DNA of 64,000 bases, from the NCBI GenBank assembly GCA_964017195.1, contig OZ024891.1, forward strand, positions 4,831,494-4,895,493. Direction: 5' to 3'. Below are positions 11,101 to 21,600 of this stretch, piece by piece. The stretch is from Siderastrea radians. Lineage: Eukaryota > Cnidaria > Anthozoa > Scleractinia > Rhizangiidae. Numbering within the stretch: position 1 is the stretch's first letter; each line of letters starts with the position of its first letter. The notes beneath the pieces are model-generated. The model was not told the origin of the DNA, did no database searches, and saw only the letters and a program-made list of their open reading frames with translations. Both the position numbers and the translations under genes were made by a program.

Positions 11101-13971
11101 ATGTTCATCTGGTGTGAATAGGTTGACGGCTTTGTTTCACTTTTATCAGCACGCCTGGGGTCAATTCAATAAAGAAACTGCACTTGTAGTTTTTACACGT
11201 GTAATTTACGCGTGTAAAGTCCAATAAAAAGTTCAATAAAAGAGTTTTCTACTCTGGAACTTACACGTGTATCACGAGTCAGATACAAGAGTAAATTACA
11301 ATTGTAGCCTTACAATTGTAAACTCCGCTGGAATGCACTTGTAGGTTACAAGTGTGCAATCAAATCTCTCTGCTTTAATCTATGCTAATGTATTCTCTAA
11401 TTGTAGGTTTATTAATTCCAGAAAATGAGCAAAAGCGTCCACAGACAGACGACCGTCTTTCCTCAAAATTTCTAGGCCGCCGAATAAATCCGTGTCTCAA
11501 TAGTTCTTCAAGTTCTTCTTCGCTAGACGAGGACATAATTGAAGTTTTGAAATACCCTTTTTACAAGTCGTATGTTAAGCTTACAAGTGACTTACCACTT
11601 GTAGTTTGCACTTGTAGTTTACAAAACTGTAAATGGTTTGAACCCAGGAGTCATATCATAATTCGGTAAATTGTGATCGTCCGGGTGAGTGTAGTCCTGA
11701 GAAGGACTGTTTGAGGTGACATTGACTGATGTTTCGACAACCTGAGCGGAAGTCATCATCAGAGTCAAGTGAACTGTGAATCGTCAGAAGGTGTTATAAG
11801 TCTCTGGTCGTTGTCCTGATTGGTCGACGAACTCGTGATGTTATTGGTCGTCTGCCATTTAAGCCGTGATGTTATTGGCTGTGAAGACTGTTAAACGTGA
11901 TTGGTGCGTTTAGATCCGTCTTTTGTTAGTCAAATGTCCGTTGGTCTATTGTCAGTCAAATAAGTCGGTTTGTCTATTGTTTGTCTGTCTTGTTATTGTC
12001 TGCAATCAGTCGTTTGTAAGGTGCAGGTAGCTGTTGGCAACGGTTCAGTGGTGTTTGTTCTAAGTTAGTAAACCACTGAACCGTTGCCAACAGCTACTTG
12101 CACCTTACAAACGACTGATTGCAGACAATAACAAGACAGACAAACAAAGACAAACCGACTTATTTGACTGACAATAGACCAACGGACATTTGACTAACAA
12201 AAGACGGATCGAAACGCACCAATCACGTTTAACAGTCTTCACAGCCAATAACATCATGGCTTAACTGACAGACGACCAATAACATCACGAGTTCGTCGAC
12301 CAATCAGGACAACGACCAGAGACTTATAACATCTACTGACGATTCACAGTTCACTTGACTCTGATGATGACTTCCGCTCAGGTTGTCGAAACGTCAGTCA
12401 ATGTCACCTCAAACAGTCCTTCTCAGGACTACACTCACCCGGACGATCACAATTTACCGAATTATGTAGTTTACAAGTTGGACTTTTGTAAAAATACAAG
12501 GCGGACTCCTGTAAAGTTTTATTGAATTGACCCCTGTTGTTATTTTACGTTTTTATTTTAAAGGTTTTACAAGTCTTAATAGTTTTTTAAAATGAAAAAG
12601 GGAAATGTAAATGTCTTCGTATGCGCTTGCAGTTCAACAAATCTAGAAATAGAATATGACCGTTTTGTGTTTCCGTCAGTTTGTCCTTATTCAACGATCA
12701 TTAAAATTATTCCACGAAGGCGCGTTGGACACTAGTATGAGGTCAGCCTAGTACCCAGGCGTTCTCCTCCCACTCACTCGACTTGGTGCGAAATGTCATG
12801 ACGTCACCGAATGAGGCACCTTCGGTGACGTCACAAAATTTCGCGCCAAGTCGATCATCGCAGTTGCATGTTCAACAACCTCCAGTGGAACTTTGTCCTA
12901 TATCTGGACAAAACTTTTGCTCCACGACGGAAACTTTTTACCGGTGTTAGTTCGGATTGAGAATTGAATTGAATAATATAGTTTAGCTCTCCGGCTCTGA
13001 AAGTTTTTTTCTCTGAAACCACTGTAGAACTGATCGCTTTATAGTGCCGTTTGAAGATGTGGGTACCATCAGTCAACTCAAACTCAGACTGGTGGATCCT
13101 TTGGACACCTGGGGTCCCGCTTGGACTATGGAGAAGGTGAGCATTTGACATTTCGAATTCGCACCAAATTCCGCTCAGGGCTACTCTTGGGACTGCGTGA
13201 AAACGTGACTCGCAACAGGTAATCTGTCTCTTGAGCGCTCGTGTGCAGCACTTCTCACTCGACTATCCCTGAGTGGAACACGGGAGGGACTTCCTATTAA
13301 GGGGGCAGTCTGGTTAAATTTTTAGGAAATAGGATACGATTTAAGAGAGAAATAAAAGAGGAACACCCCCAGACAGTCCTCCCCCACGCAAGAGCACTCG
13401 GGGTTATTTGTGGGCTGTTTATGTGTCTTCTTTGAATTTTAATTTCATTTCGCCTTTATTTTTTATCAATTTTTAGTTTTCTTAAAATTCATCAAACACT
13501 CCCCCCCCCCTCATTTTTTCTTTACGTTCACTTTAAAAATCGCGAAAAAATTGTTACAGATTTAGGGGAGCAAGCACTATGATCTTATTGATGTGTTTTT
13601 GGATTGAATGAAATTTCATGGAGATAATTATATAATTAAGAAAAAGGGCTACAAGGTTGGGAAAACAGGACATCTGACCAGACTGCCTGCCCCCTCAAGG
13701 CCGGGTTGGGGAAAGGAGCAGATAAACTAGCATCTCATTTAGTTTGGAGAACGTAACACTGTCATTTCACGGTAGGAACTCGAATACTTGCAATAAACGA
13801 TCCAGTTTATTTACAGCTGTGAATATTTGTACCTTTGTTGTTTTACAACAGATCATTATCAAAGATTTGGCTCGTCAGATATCATACACTTTTTATGGGG
13901 ACGATGAGCGATTAGACGTTTACGTTGATGATACTTTTACTCTGGATGTACGCGTTACCAACTACCTGTAA
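8170..13971 (+). CDS. secreted PAN / fibrinogen-like / EGF / Thr-rich / PLAT protein (368 aa, six exons)
   Basis: Exons: 8170-8488, 9418-9567, 9983-10240, 10666-10816, 13028-13136, 13852-13971. They sum to 1107 nt and all phases fit. Exon 1 gives a signal peptide (hydrophobic LKLFFTVCPLLAL, cleavage likely after GGVSA), then a PAN/apple domain to about residue 105 with Cys pairs in GCLHDCHYEVRC. Exon 2 resembles the first half of a fibrinogen C-terminal domain (SCVEIKANEAGEAVSGNFW ... YCDMHTEG), but its second half is absent. Exon 3 encodes one six-Cys EGF module (CVRHLCQNSASC ... GYLCLC ... GIYC) and a Thr-rich linker of TTPT/STTMSTT repeats, probably O-glycosylated. Exons 4-6 form one PLAT domain (VVTGSVYGAGTDAHLYLELI; VGTISQLKLRL; last exon to TAA). 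The protein is expected outside the cell, binding glycans, lipids or proteins; the exact role is unknown. The ATG at 8170 is preferred over an in-frame upstream codon because it starts the signal peptide. Confidence 0.8.
8620..8695 (+). repeat. possible tRNA-like SINE head in intron
   Basis: CGGCGGTTAGAGCATCCGAA resembles an A-box/D-arm region and ATGGTTCGCTTG a B-box, spaced about 40 bases apart. It follows an (AAAC)n run at 8583-8605. Weak evidence, with no clear ends. Confidence 0.3.
10110..10240 (+). repeat. coding minisatellite for the Thr-rich linker
   Basis: Tandem 12-nt units of the type AACCATGTCAAC inside exon 3 of the PAN/EGF/PLAT gene encode STTM/TTPT repeats. Length polymorphism of this linker between alleles is likely (inference). 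Confidence 0.7.
11726..11787 (-). ncRNA. hammerhead-ribozyme-like motif, left arm copy
   Basis: Mirror copy of the motif at 12336-12397. The CTGATGA box and GAAA box are both kept. One base in the putative stem III differs (CATCAG instead of CGTCAG), which breaks one pair. Confidence 0.3.
12336..12397 (+). ncRNA. hammerhead-ribozyme-like motif, right arm copy
   Basis: The core boxes CTGATGA (12361-12367) and GAAA (12388-12391) are separated by a hairpin in which GAC (12369-12371) pairs with GTC (12385-12387) and CC with GG (12374-12375, 12381-12382). CTGACG (12336-12341) can pair with CGTCAG (12392-12397) as stem III. The expected NUH cleavage site next to stem III is displaced by extra bases, and one unpaired T follows the CTGATGA box. 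It may therefore be degenerate or inactive. Hammerhead motifs are known from Penelope-like elements. Confidence 0.4.
13301..13694 (+). mobile_element. piggyBac-like MITE, copy 1
   Basis: Starts AGGGGGCAGTCTGG-like after TTAA (13297-13300) and ends ACTGCCTGCCCCCT followed by TCAA, a degraded TTAA. The interior matches copy 2 at 63415-63807 in inverted orientation (blocks GCAAGAGCACTCGGGGTT, TCTTAAAATTCATCAA, TTTTGGATTGAATGAAAT). Non-coding. It lies in the last intron of the PAN/EGF/PLAT gene. Confidence 0.65.
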
Positions 13972-14117
13972 TAAAAGCTAAGATAAAGATAAAATATTTC
14001 GTAATAATAACGGTTAATGATAATGATGATGCGTAAGCTAAAGGGGTAAGAACGAACTCCACTTGTGGGAAATTTAAGTCGGGGGGGCTTTTTCCTTACC
14101 CATATAGGGCGACCTAA

Positions 14118-14700
14118 CGGGGCAGTCTAGGCATTGTTTTAGGAAATAGGATAAGATTTAAGAAAGATTTAGTTTAAGAAACAACACGACGCTTTTAAAA
14201 GAAAACATGTTTCGGCATCCCTGATGCCATCCTCAGTCGAATGAAAATGCTAGAACAAAGCCTTACATATGTAACAGTAATTAGAATTGTTAATGAAAAT
14301 GTAAGCAAGAATAACAACATCAAAAAAGCGTGATTATGTGGAAACTAAACTTAAATTAACGTGTGTCTGACCTGTTGATTTAAGGTAGGCTTGTCCCAGT
14401 GGATATACAAAGATTCTTTTTACCTTGAGTTGAAAGCTAGTAGTGGCATATGTTGTTTCTCAAACTAATCACTTGTTTCCTGCTACCAAGACCATTTAAG
14501 AAAGAAATAAAACAGGGATATAATTTTTATACACGCCCAAAGGCAGTCCACTCCCACGCAAGAGCACTTGGGGTTGTTTGTGGACTGTTTTGGTGTCCAT
14601 CTACTAACTATTAACTTCAAATGTTAATTTTAACTCACCTTTAATTCTAAAAATTTTCAATTTTCTTAAAATTCATCAATTCCCCCTCTTTTTTCCTACG
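14118..14700 (+). mobile_element. truncated copy of the same MITE family, split by an insertion
   Basis: GGGGCAGTCTAGG..TTTTAGGAAATAGGATAAG at the left is family sequence. It resumes at about 14506 (ATAAAACAGGGATA) and continues through CACGCAAGAGCACTTGGGG to about 14700, where similarity stops before the family's right end. Confidence 0.6.
14168..14493 (-). mobile_element. retroelement fragment nested in the MITE, with 12-bp target duplication
   Basis: The insert is flanked by ATTTAAGAAAGA at 14156-14167 and 14494-14505. Read on the minus strand, its 3' part contains CTGAGGAT, the stem GGCATC-AGG-GATGCC, and GAAAC. This is a hammerhead-like CUGANGA/GAAA arrangement at 14209-14237. No protein is encoded, so it is a short non-autonomous or 5'-truncated retroelement. 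Confidence 0.55.
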
Positions 14701-14709
14701 TACGCGTGG

Positions 14710-15090
14710 CACCATTTTGAATACAGAGAAGGTCCTGAAGAGACGAAATTGTTAGTGTTGTTTAGAATAAAATCCCCGGCTAAACGGATTCAACATTCCA
14801 TTTAATGAAGTTCAACATTGTTGAATTCAGCAAGTTAAACGCGTTTGAGTGCCCTGTGTAATGACTCTGAAAGATGTTGAACAAAGTTTGATTGCAACCA
14901 AACATTCCTACAACACAGTTGTTTTCAACTGTTGGATGATGTCGAATCTGTTTGACTGGGGGCCAAGGCTTAGCTTAGGAATCAAACACATGATTGCTAC
15001 TATGATTGGTGATCATACATGTCTATGGATATTTAGCAGGGAGAAACCAAAAACGTGTGTCGCAATGGGAAAGTGGCTTTGACGGGTTAG
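14710..15090. other. spacer, possible degenerate repeat, no gene
   Basis: Contains weak self-complementary words around TTCAACATTGTTGAATTCA and TTAAACGCGTTTG suggestive of an old element. The only open frame (14849-15082) shows no recognisable domain. Confidence 0.4.
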
Positions 15091-15096
15091 GATTAA

Positions 15097-15785
15097 AGGT
15101 CAGCACACACGAGGAGACTAGTCCCTGTGACTGGTCCTAGCGACTAGTCCCGGGGACCAAGTTCCTTCGTGTGAACTACCCATTTTAGTCAAAAAATGCA
15201 GTCGCGACTAGTCCCACGAATTCAAACTGGTTTGAATTCGTGGGACCAGTACCGGGGACTAGTCCCACAAACTATGCTTGGTCCCCTCGTGTGAACTGTT
15301 CGTGGGACTAGTCCCTGCGACTAAATGAAAATATTTCATCGGACCTTTTACTTTTTTTCCAGTTGGCCTGAAGAAAAAATATTGTGTTTCTCTGCATTTG
15401 GAGTCTTGATCTAACAGCCGCTTTTTTACGCTTCTGTATCAGCAATATAGGGCACTAGATGGAGAAAAAACTTAATCGAAATTGCAAATGACAAACACTC
15501 ATAGACTTATGGATGAACAGTGTGCGGTTTCAAGTTGAGCCGATTTACTTAAATGTTTTGCGGTTAATTTACTAAATTTGGTTTCACTGTTGAGTACTGC
15601 TCCGTTTTTCGTCTTCACGTTTCGACGAATTTCAGCGAAAGCGCCCTAAATTGCTATTAACAGGTCCCCTCGTGTAAACTCTTCAAGGGACTTGTCCCCA
15701 CAACTAGTCCCATCGTGTAAACACTACAGGGAGACTAGCCGCTGCAACAAGTCCCTGCGACTAGTCCCCTCCTGTGTGCCGACCT
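15097..15785. mobile_element. MITE rich in GGGACTAGTCCC words, 689 bp
   Basis: The ends are AGGTCAGCACACACGAGGAG and (complement) AGGTCGGCACACAGGAGGGG, each leading into GACTAGTC. They are flanked by TAA (15094-15096 and 15786-15788). Many ACTAGTCCC/GGGACTAGT words and CCTCGTGTGAAC blocks recur inside in both orientations. No coding capacity. The TAA duplication suggests a PIF/Harbinger-type origin. Confidence 0.65.
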
Positions 15786-15789
15786 TAAA

Positions 15790-17125
15790 GTATGGATTTT
15801 CGACGTTGATGAATAAATTTTAGGTATTTTCAGGGTTGACGGTTTTGAATATAAAATTCCTTCGATTTGTTTACTATTGAATTTTGGAAGTGTTTTGCTT
15901 CAGCGAGTTATCATTCTCAGCTTTTAACAAACAAGTAAACTCATGCCTACACCTTAAAGAAATCCTTGAAATTATGCGATAGTACTTACTTCAATTTAGC
16001 CGATTGTTATTTTGCTTAGCGTGCTCACTGGTTAGAAATTTGAAAAAAATTGGAAACATTTAAAAGTTCTTGAGGGGCTGCTAGGACCGTTTGACTATAT
16101 GAGTTATGGTTTGATAGACATTGAGACTTTCAGCTATAGATGTCTGATAGCTTGCAATTTTACTACAGACGCAGGAAATAAAATGCTTGCAAAGATAGTT
16201 GTTGTTCAGTTTTGGTTTTTTAAATTAAAATTAGCATCGTAAAATAAATTAAGAAACTGAAGAGACGGCTTTCACTTCAGGCTACAAAGTATTCGATTTG
16301 ATTCCCTTCCTCGCACTGCGAAGAAACATCTGCTCAGTAACATAAGATAGCAATGCCTCTCCGGAAACTTAGTACCCAGGCGTCCAGGCGAAATTTCGCG
16401 CCAAAGTAGCATTCAAGTCAACCGAAAAAACGGGGGGAGGGGGAAAGGAAGACGCGAATATTCAGAATTCACTGCAATGATGACCAAGGCTAACGATTTA
16501 GATAACACCTGAGGGAAACGGGGTTGCAGAGGTGTTGAGAGCACCTCCCATAAATGTGTCCGTAGTACGAATTCAGCGCCCCCTCCCCCCCCCCCAAGTT
16601 CGAGTTCGGTTTTAAGCTTGTTGGTTGTTTACACTAGGTGTGAAGGTTTTTCTCCGGATTATTCGGTTTTCTATCTTCAAAAATCCAGTAATTCTTGTTT
16701 AATTGCAGTCTGACTGGGATAATAGCCAATGGCTTAGAAACCAAAAGCCGTTGGGGTGGGAAGCTGACTTTCATGGGATGTGGTTGCCTAATAAATTTGA
16801 TATTTTTTCAATTTTAACTCGACCACACTTGGAAGTACAATGGTCAAATAAAATAAGCTAGGCTTTTTCAAATTCCTTCTCAGTAATGAAAGCGCTTGCT
16901 TGTGATGCGCTCGTGTGACCATAATTGTCTTTTCAGAGCTCGCTTCTGATGTCCTTGCGTGACATTAGCTGCTTCACCGGATTGCAAGTGGGTCGATGTT
17001 TCGTTTTTACTCGCAGGCTCAGGCGGTGATCAGCAAATTTTCTGCCAAAAAGTGTAATAAACAGAATGAGTAACTTATTCCAATAGGAGCCCCAGGCACC
17101 TGATTGCAAATGAAATTTAAAGCAA
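15790..17125. other. spacer without a recognisable gene
   Basis: AT-rich sequence with short frames only. A block at 16366-16405 (TACCCAGGCGTCC, AAATTTCGCGCCAA) is shared with 12750-12850, so a dispersed repeat fragment is present. A C-rich run lies near 16580. Confidence 0.4.
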
Positions 17126-17209
17126 TAGCCTGCATGCAGACGTCTTCTATTTCTTATTTTGGTTTTCCGCGTGAAGCAAAGAAAATTGGAGACGTCCCCA
17201 TGCAAGCTA
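17126..17209. mobile_element. short MITE of the TAGCCTGCG family
   Basis: TAGCCTGCATGCAGACGTCT at the left and AGACGTCCCCATGCAAGCTA at the right are imperfect inverted repeats around about 45 bp. The termini match the 37169-37209 palindrome and the 59817-59935 element. No clear target duplication here. Confidence 0.5.
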
Positions 17210-17836
17210 CCAAACAAAGGCGGTAGTAGTGGTGTTCAAGGTTCACGCGTTGGGATTTTGTAAAGTGAAGCCCGGTTACTAAGGCCTCGATAACAAGGAC
17301 CTTGTAGAGTGTACTGATTTCACATAAGAGGGCTAAAAAGGTTTATAAGGGAAGGTGGGCTGGGGCACTTTCAGAGGGGGCAGGGGCTCTTCAGTTCCAT
17401 TTGTTCCACCGTCCCTAACACCCTGACAACTAGTGATGCAAAGCCGGCGTGGCTACTCATATATTGACTCGACATTGACTGTGGCAATATTTCTGACTGG
17501 CTCTGAGAAAAATTGAAACACGGGCTAAAAGCCTTTTAATAGACTTGCTTTAACCTGCAGACATTTTAAGGGTCAGCACCTCAACAGATCAGTGTGGCTG
17601 AATGTTTTTAGTGCGGGATGCTCTAATTTCACGAAATATCCACAGCTTGATCGACTCCTAAATTCTTGCAACATGCTTGCTTGATTATCCACCGATGATA
17701 CGTTACAAGAAATTAAACGATCATCGTGCGACTCTCGGGGAAATACTCACCTTATATTTGCAAGATAGCTTTCGGCGAGGTCCTCAGACGAATGGCGTCG
17801 TTTCTATTTTTGGGCAAAAGTAAGGATAAAATTCCC

Positions 17837-18542
17837 GTTGTTTTTCAAGTGCATTTGTTGTGAAAATATGACTGCGTTACCCCGTAATGACTCTAGCCTG
17901 CGTAACAATCATTCCGTAGGGCTTTCCCGTAGGTTTGAATTTTTTTTTCGCTTTTTGGCCGCGCTCGACTCAATTTTCGCACCACCAAAAAGTGAAAAAT
18001 GCCAATGCCTCGAACGGACGGAAAAACCTACGAAAAGGTTTGCTACGCAGATTACACGCAGATTACTGCGCACAGAATACACCGCACGTGAGGCGTTCCT
18101 TCCTGGTACAGTCAAGTTTCGCTCCAGCCTCCTTGGTTGGTCTGTGGTGATTAGGGTTCAGACTATGAAAAGCACTCCACGCTAATTAACCGAGCCGAGG
18201 GGGAATAGGAGGGTACCAATAGGGTCATTTAAATTAAAAGGCAACTGACCCATTCTAAGAACGCGGCATACATGATGCTAAGTACTCGTGTAAATTACTT
18301 TCGCGTTTTATCCGAATCGAATCCTATTCATATCTGATCTAAGGCACGGCTTAACCAACAGCCTCGCGCCCTAAAAATGCCCTATTGCTCCAGATTATAC
18401 TCCAGATTATTTGGCGCGGCCAGAAAGCGAAAAAAAAATTCAAACCTACGGGAAAGCCCTACGGAAATGATTGTTACGCAGGCTAGAGTCATTACGGGGT
18501 AACGCAGTCATATTTTCACAACAAATGCACTTGAAAAACAAC
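17837..18542. repeat. inverted duplication, two ~128-bp arms
   Basis: The left arm 17837-17964 (starting GTTGTTTTTCAAGTGCATTT) is repeated in inverted orientation at 18414-18542. Each arm contains a TAGCCTGCG terminus of the MITE family plus outer flanking sequence. The bases outside the TAGCCTGCG ends are also inverted copies rather than direct repeats, so this is more than a simple MITE insertion. Confidence 0.75.
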
Positions 18543-18595
18543 AACAACAACAACAACAACAAAATAAAAATAAATAAATTAATAAATAAATAACA
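18538..18595. repeat. (AAC)n / (AAAT)n microsatellite
   Basis: Runs of AACAACAAC followed by AAATAAATAAAT, next to the right arm of the inverted duplication. Confidence 0.85.
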
Positions 18596-18603
18596 TCACT
18601 AAC

Positions 18604-21600
18604 CACTTTAGGTTTGGGTTTCCCAAGAATACTCTCCAACTCTGCTTTTAGGAGCCCTTTATTTCCGTCTTGTTCGTCTGAAGCCTTAGTGCAATAAAAG
18701 ACAAAAGGAAACTGCATCAGTTCCACGCGCGCGGGTTTTCTTTCCGCTTGACTATTCATTAGAGCATATATATGATTAGAGGGAAGAGAGACCAAAACTG
18801 AACAACAACAACAACCACAACAATTAGCTTACAGTATTGCAAAAGCATACAACTCAACAAAAAGAAATAATAATGTAATAAGGAGATAAGAAACAAAAAC
18901 AAAAAATAAAACAACAACAACCAAAAAAAAACGGGTAAAAAAAAGAAACAAAAAAAAGAAACAAAAAACAAAGCAAAACAAACAAACAAACAAACAAACA
19001 AACAAAAACAAAACGGGTAAAAACTTGCTGCCAGATGTCTTAAAATAGCAGGCTCACTCAGCCATATACGTAACGAGGTAGAAGCTCACCTTCTGTTTGT
19101 TCCGGCCACGCGATGCCCACTCGGGTGTAGGATAACCATATTTCTTCTTTTCTTCAATCTTTTTAATGTCCTTTACGTTTCGCTTGGCGACAGGACCTTC
19201 TCCTTTGCTCCAGTCCGGCCGCTCGTCTTGCCATACATCCGCTACCTTTTTGGATGTTTTTCTCTCCAGTTTTTTTATGGCACTCTCCGAGGGTTTATCA
19301 ACCGGACCTTTTCCCTTGGCCCAGTCTGGGCGCGCCTCCTTCCATAGTTCATCCTTTGTTGAAATGGGTTTTTCCATCTTTTTTAAACCTTCTTCTCTCG
19401 GTTTAGAGATAGGACTCTTTCCTTTAGCCCAGTCCGGTCTTGCCTCGTTCCAATATTCCGATGCCTGTGTCGTTGCGGGTTTGTTCGTGTCTTTTTTTCG
19501 AAGAGAGGTCGAGATCCATTCGGGCTTTGGTTTCGTCTTCGGCTTTGTTTCGGATTTTTCTTTGGGTCTGCCGATGATGGAACTGATTGGTTTTGTTTCA
19601 CGCTCTTTGGCTGTATGAGCCCAATCTGGCCCCTACAACAATAAACGTACTATTATTATCACTAAAATTGTACTAAAAATTACTGATTATATGATGATGA
19701 TGATTATTATAAAAAAACTGAGCATGTTATCTTGAGAGAACTAGAGAGAGTGGAGGTAAAAGGGAACTCATTCCAGAATGAAAAGGAAGGAAAGAAGGTG
19801 TCCAAGGCGACTTTTGTTTCTGGCAACCCCTCGTCGTAAACGGTGTCTCGTTCTCCCTACCTCCCCTTTCCACCTTCCACCCCCCCGGACAGGTAGTCTC
19901 TTACACAGCCCAAAGAACGCATGCACAAGAGGCTAAGGGATGGGAAGAAGAGCAGGATTGGTTGTGTAGCTGTTTTTTGGTTCGCATAGGTTTTTTTGAA
20001 TTGTTTTTGTCCTCTTGTAAGATAATAGTCAATTGTATTCCTATGTCACACTACGCGAATTGTTTATGCTATGTCAGCGTGACATTTACTTACAGATTGC
20101 ATAGGCAATGAACACGAACTGATTTAAGGGTAACAAAGAACAATTATGAGCTAGATTTAGGGATATGTATTACAATAGGGTTTAGCGAGCCAAGAATTAA
20201 CCTCAGTATTATTGTATTTCAATTCCGTGGAGTGTAGAAGCCATTGATGTAAGAACTTTAATTCAAAACTGAATAGACCTTGAGAGTCTAACACTGTGAA
20301 CGAGATTGTGAGAAATCTCTGACGCTTCCATTGGAAAGATACAGTCCTTTTGATTGTGAACCAGCGCCGGGAGATATTCCCGAACACCTCTGTTACATGT
20401 CACCAGCATTTCCTCTTTACCCCTACCGTAAAAAGACAATTGCGATGATAGAAATTTGCTGATCTTCTGTAGGTGCAATACATTTCGTTCTAGCATTCAC
20501 TCAGTTCAGCTGTCTTTCATTGGGCGTGCAGATACTCTTCGAGGGATGAGGAAACCTGGGCACGAGACAGACAGTAACCTGTGGTGTATATGTGGGTAGG
20601 GGGGGGGGTGGGGGTATATGAGAGGTAAGTCGGTATTGAACTACTTTTCGCTTATCTGCGCAAACGTTTCCAAAACAAGATTTACTTTTGCGCAGGCAAG
20701 AACGGGGCCTTCCATAAAAGGTTTTAGCTTATTGAACTTCAACAGCAGATGGGGACCTGGGGAAATGTACTTCGCGAAAATTTTACATATCCAGCATTTC
20801 TCGTGGGCAGTCACGCGACTGCTCAATCTTCTTTGGACGTTTCATTTTGAAGTTACGCAACACTGGGCAGAAACACCAAGAGAAGGGCTGGACTGTCACT
20901 TAACAATACGGTGACTTCACTACAAAATCGTCCGCTAGAAAACGAACTTTATTGAAATATAGAAAAATAAAAGGAAATACAAACGGCGATATGATTCCGA
21001 CATTTAATGTAGCCCGATTACAGGATATATATCACTTTTAAAACTTTCGTGGTAAGGAAAATATAATAATGCGAAACTAAGAGAATTACAACTTCATTGA
21101 ATTACACAGCATAGGAAAGCACTTTAACTTGTTAACTTTGCCCATTTGAAATTAACGTTCCTAGAACAATCATTTTGTGCAGCACGTCGACAGACTTAAA
21201 ACGAGCGAAACTAACCCTACACTCCGACGAATGAACCAAGCTCACAATTACAAAGAAAAAAAGTCAACCGTTACATTCTGCAAAATGCTGTCAAATGGAC
21301 AGCACCGCAGTGAGGGACTGCTCAGCAGCTATGTACTGTATGATCACTGCGTCTTATCCTCAGACTACAAGTATCAATTTGAATGAGCCGAAAATTTTAC
21401 TCGGGGAATGCAATGGTCAAAAAGCTTTTTTGTTCATATTGATGTATCTCATCCTCTATTCATGTCACAACACTTAGTCTCTTTTGCTTGTCAGAAACCC
21501 TTTTATCTCCATAAACGGCGTCCTTGATCAGCATATACTTGCCCCCTAAAATCATATCCCATAATTAAGCATCTAGACCACAAAAAATCCAGGACTTCAA

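Larger units (their letters stand above)
11657..12466. repeat. 810-bp near-perfect palindrome (two ~395-bp arms, ~19-nt loop), retroelement-derived
   Basis: The left arm 11657-12052 and right arm 12072-12466 are reverse complements with only a few percent mismatches. The outer edge reads CATAATTCGGTAAATTG and the centre CAGTGGT..ACCACTGA. The right arm contains GATGATGACTTCCGCTCAGG and GTCGAAACGTCAGTCAATG. From memory these resemble terminal regions of Penelope-like retroelements in cnidarians, but no reverse transcriptase is present. The structure could be a fold-back element or two oppositely oriented terminal fragments. Confidence 0.75.
11157..12534. mobile_element. MITE with GGGGTCAATTCAATAAA ends, interrupted by an inserted palindrome
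   Basis: The termini are GGGGTCAATTCAATAAA (11157) and TTTTATTGAATTGACCCC (ends 12534). The left half contains many ACACGTGTA, TTACAAGTG and TTGTAAT motifs, also seen in the short right half. An 810-bp palindrome (11657-12466) lies between the halves. It is in the fourth intron of the PAN/EGF/PLAT gene. No target duplication was clear. Confidence 0.6.

Noticed and set aside
11382..11669. 95-codon open frame inside the MITE
   Set aside because: It overlaps repeated TTACAAGTG motifs and the palindrome edge; no protein similarity is recognisable.
18759..19011. Phe/Leu/Val-rich open frames resembling membrane proteins
   Set aside because: They are translations of A-rich low-complexity and (AAAC)n microsatellite sequence.
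19166..19618. 150-codon plus-strand open frame
   Set aside because: Antisense shadow of the exon encoding the RPDW repeats on the minus strand.
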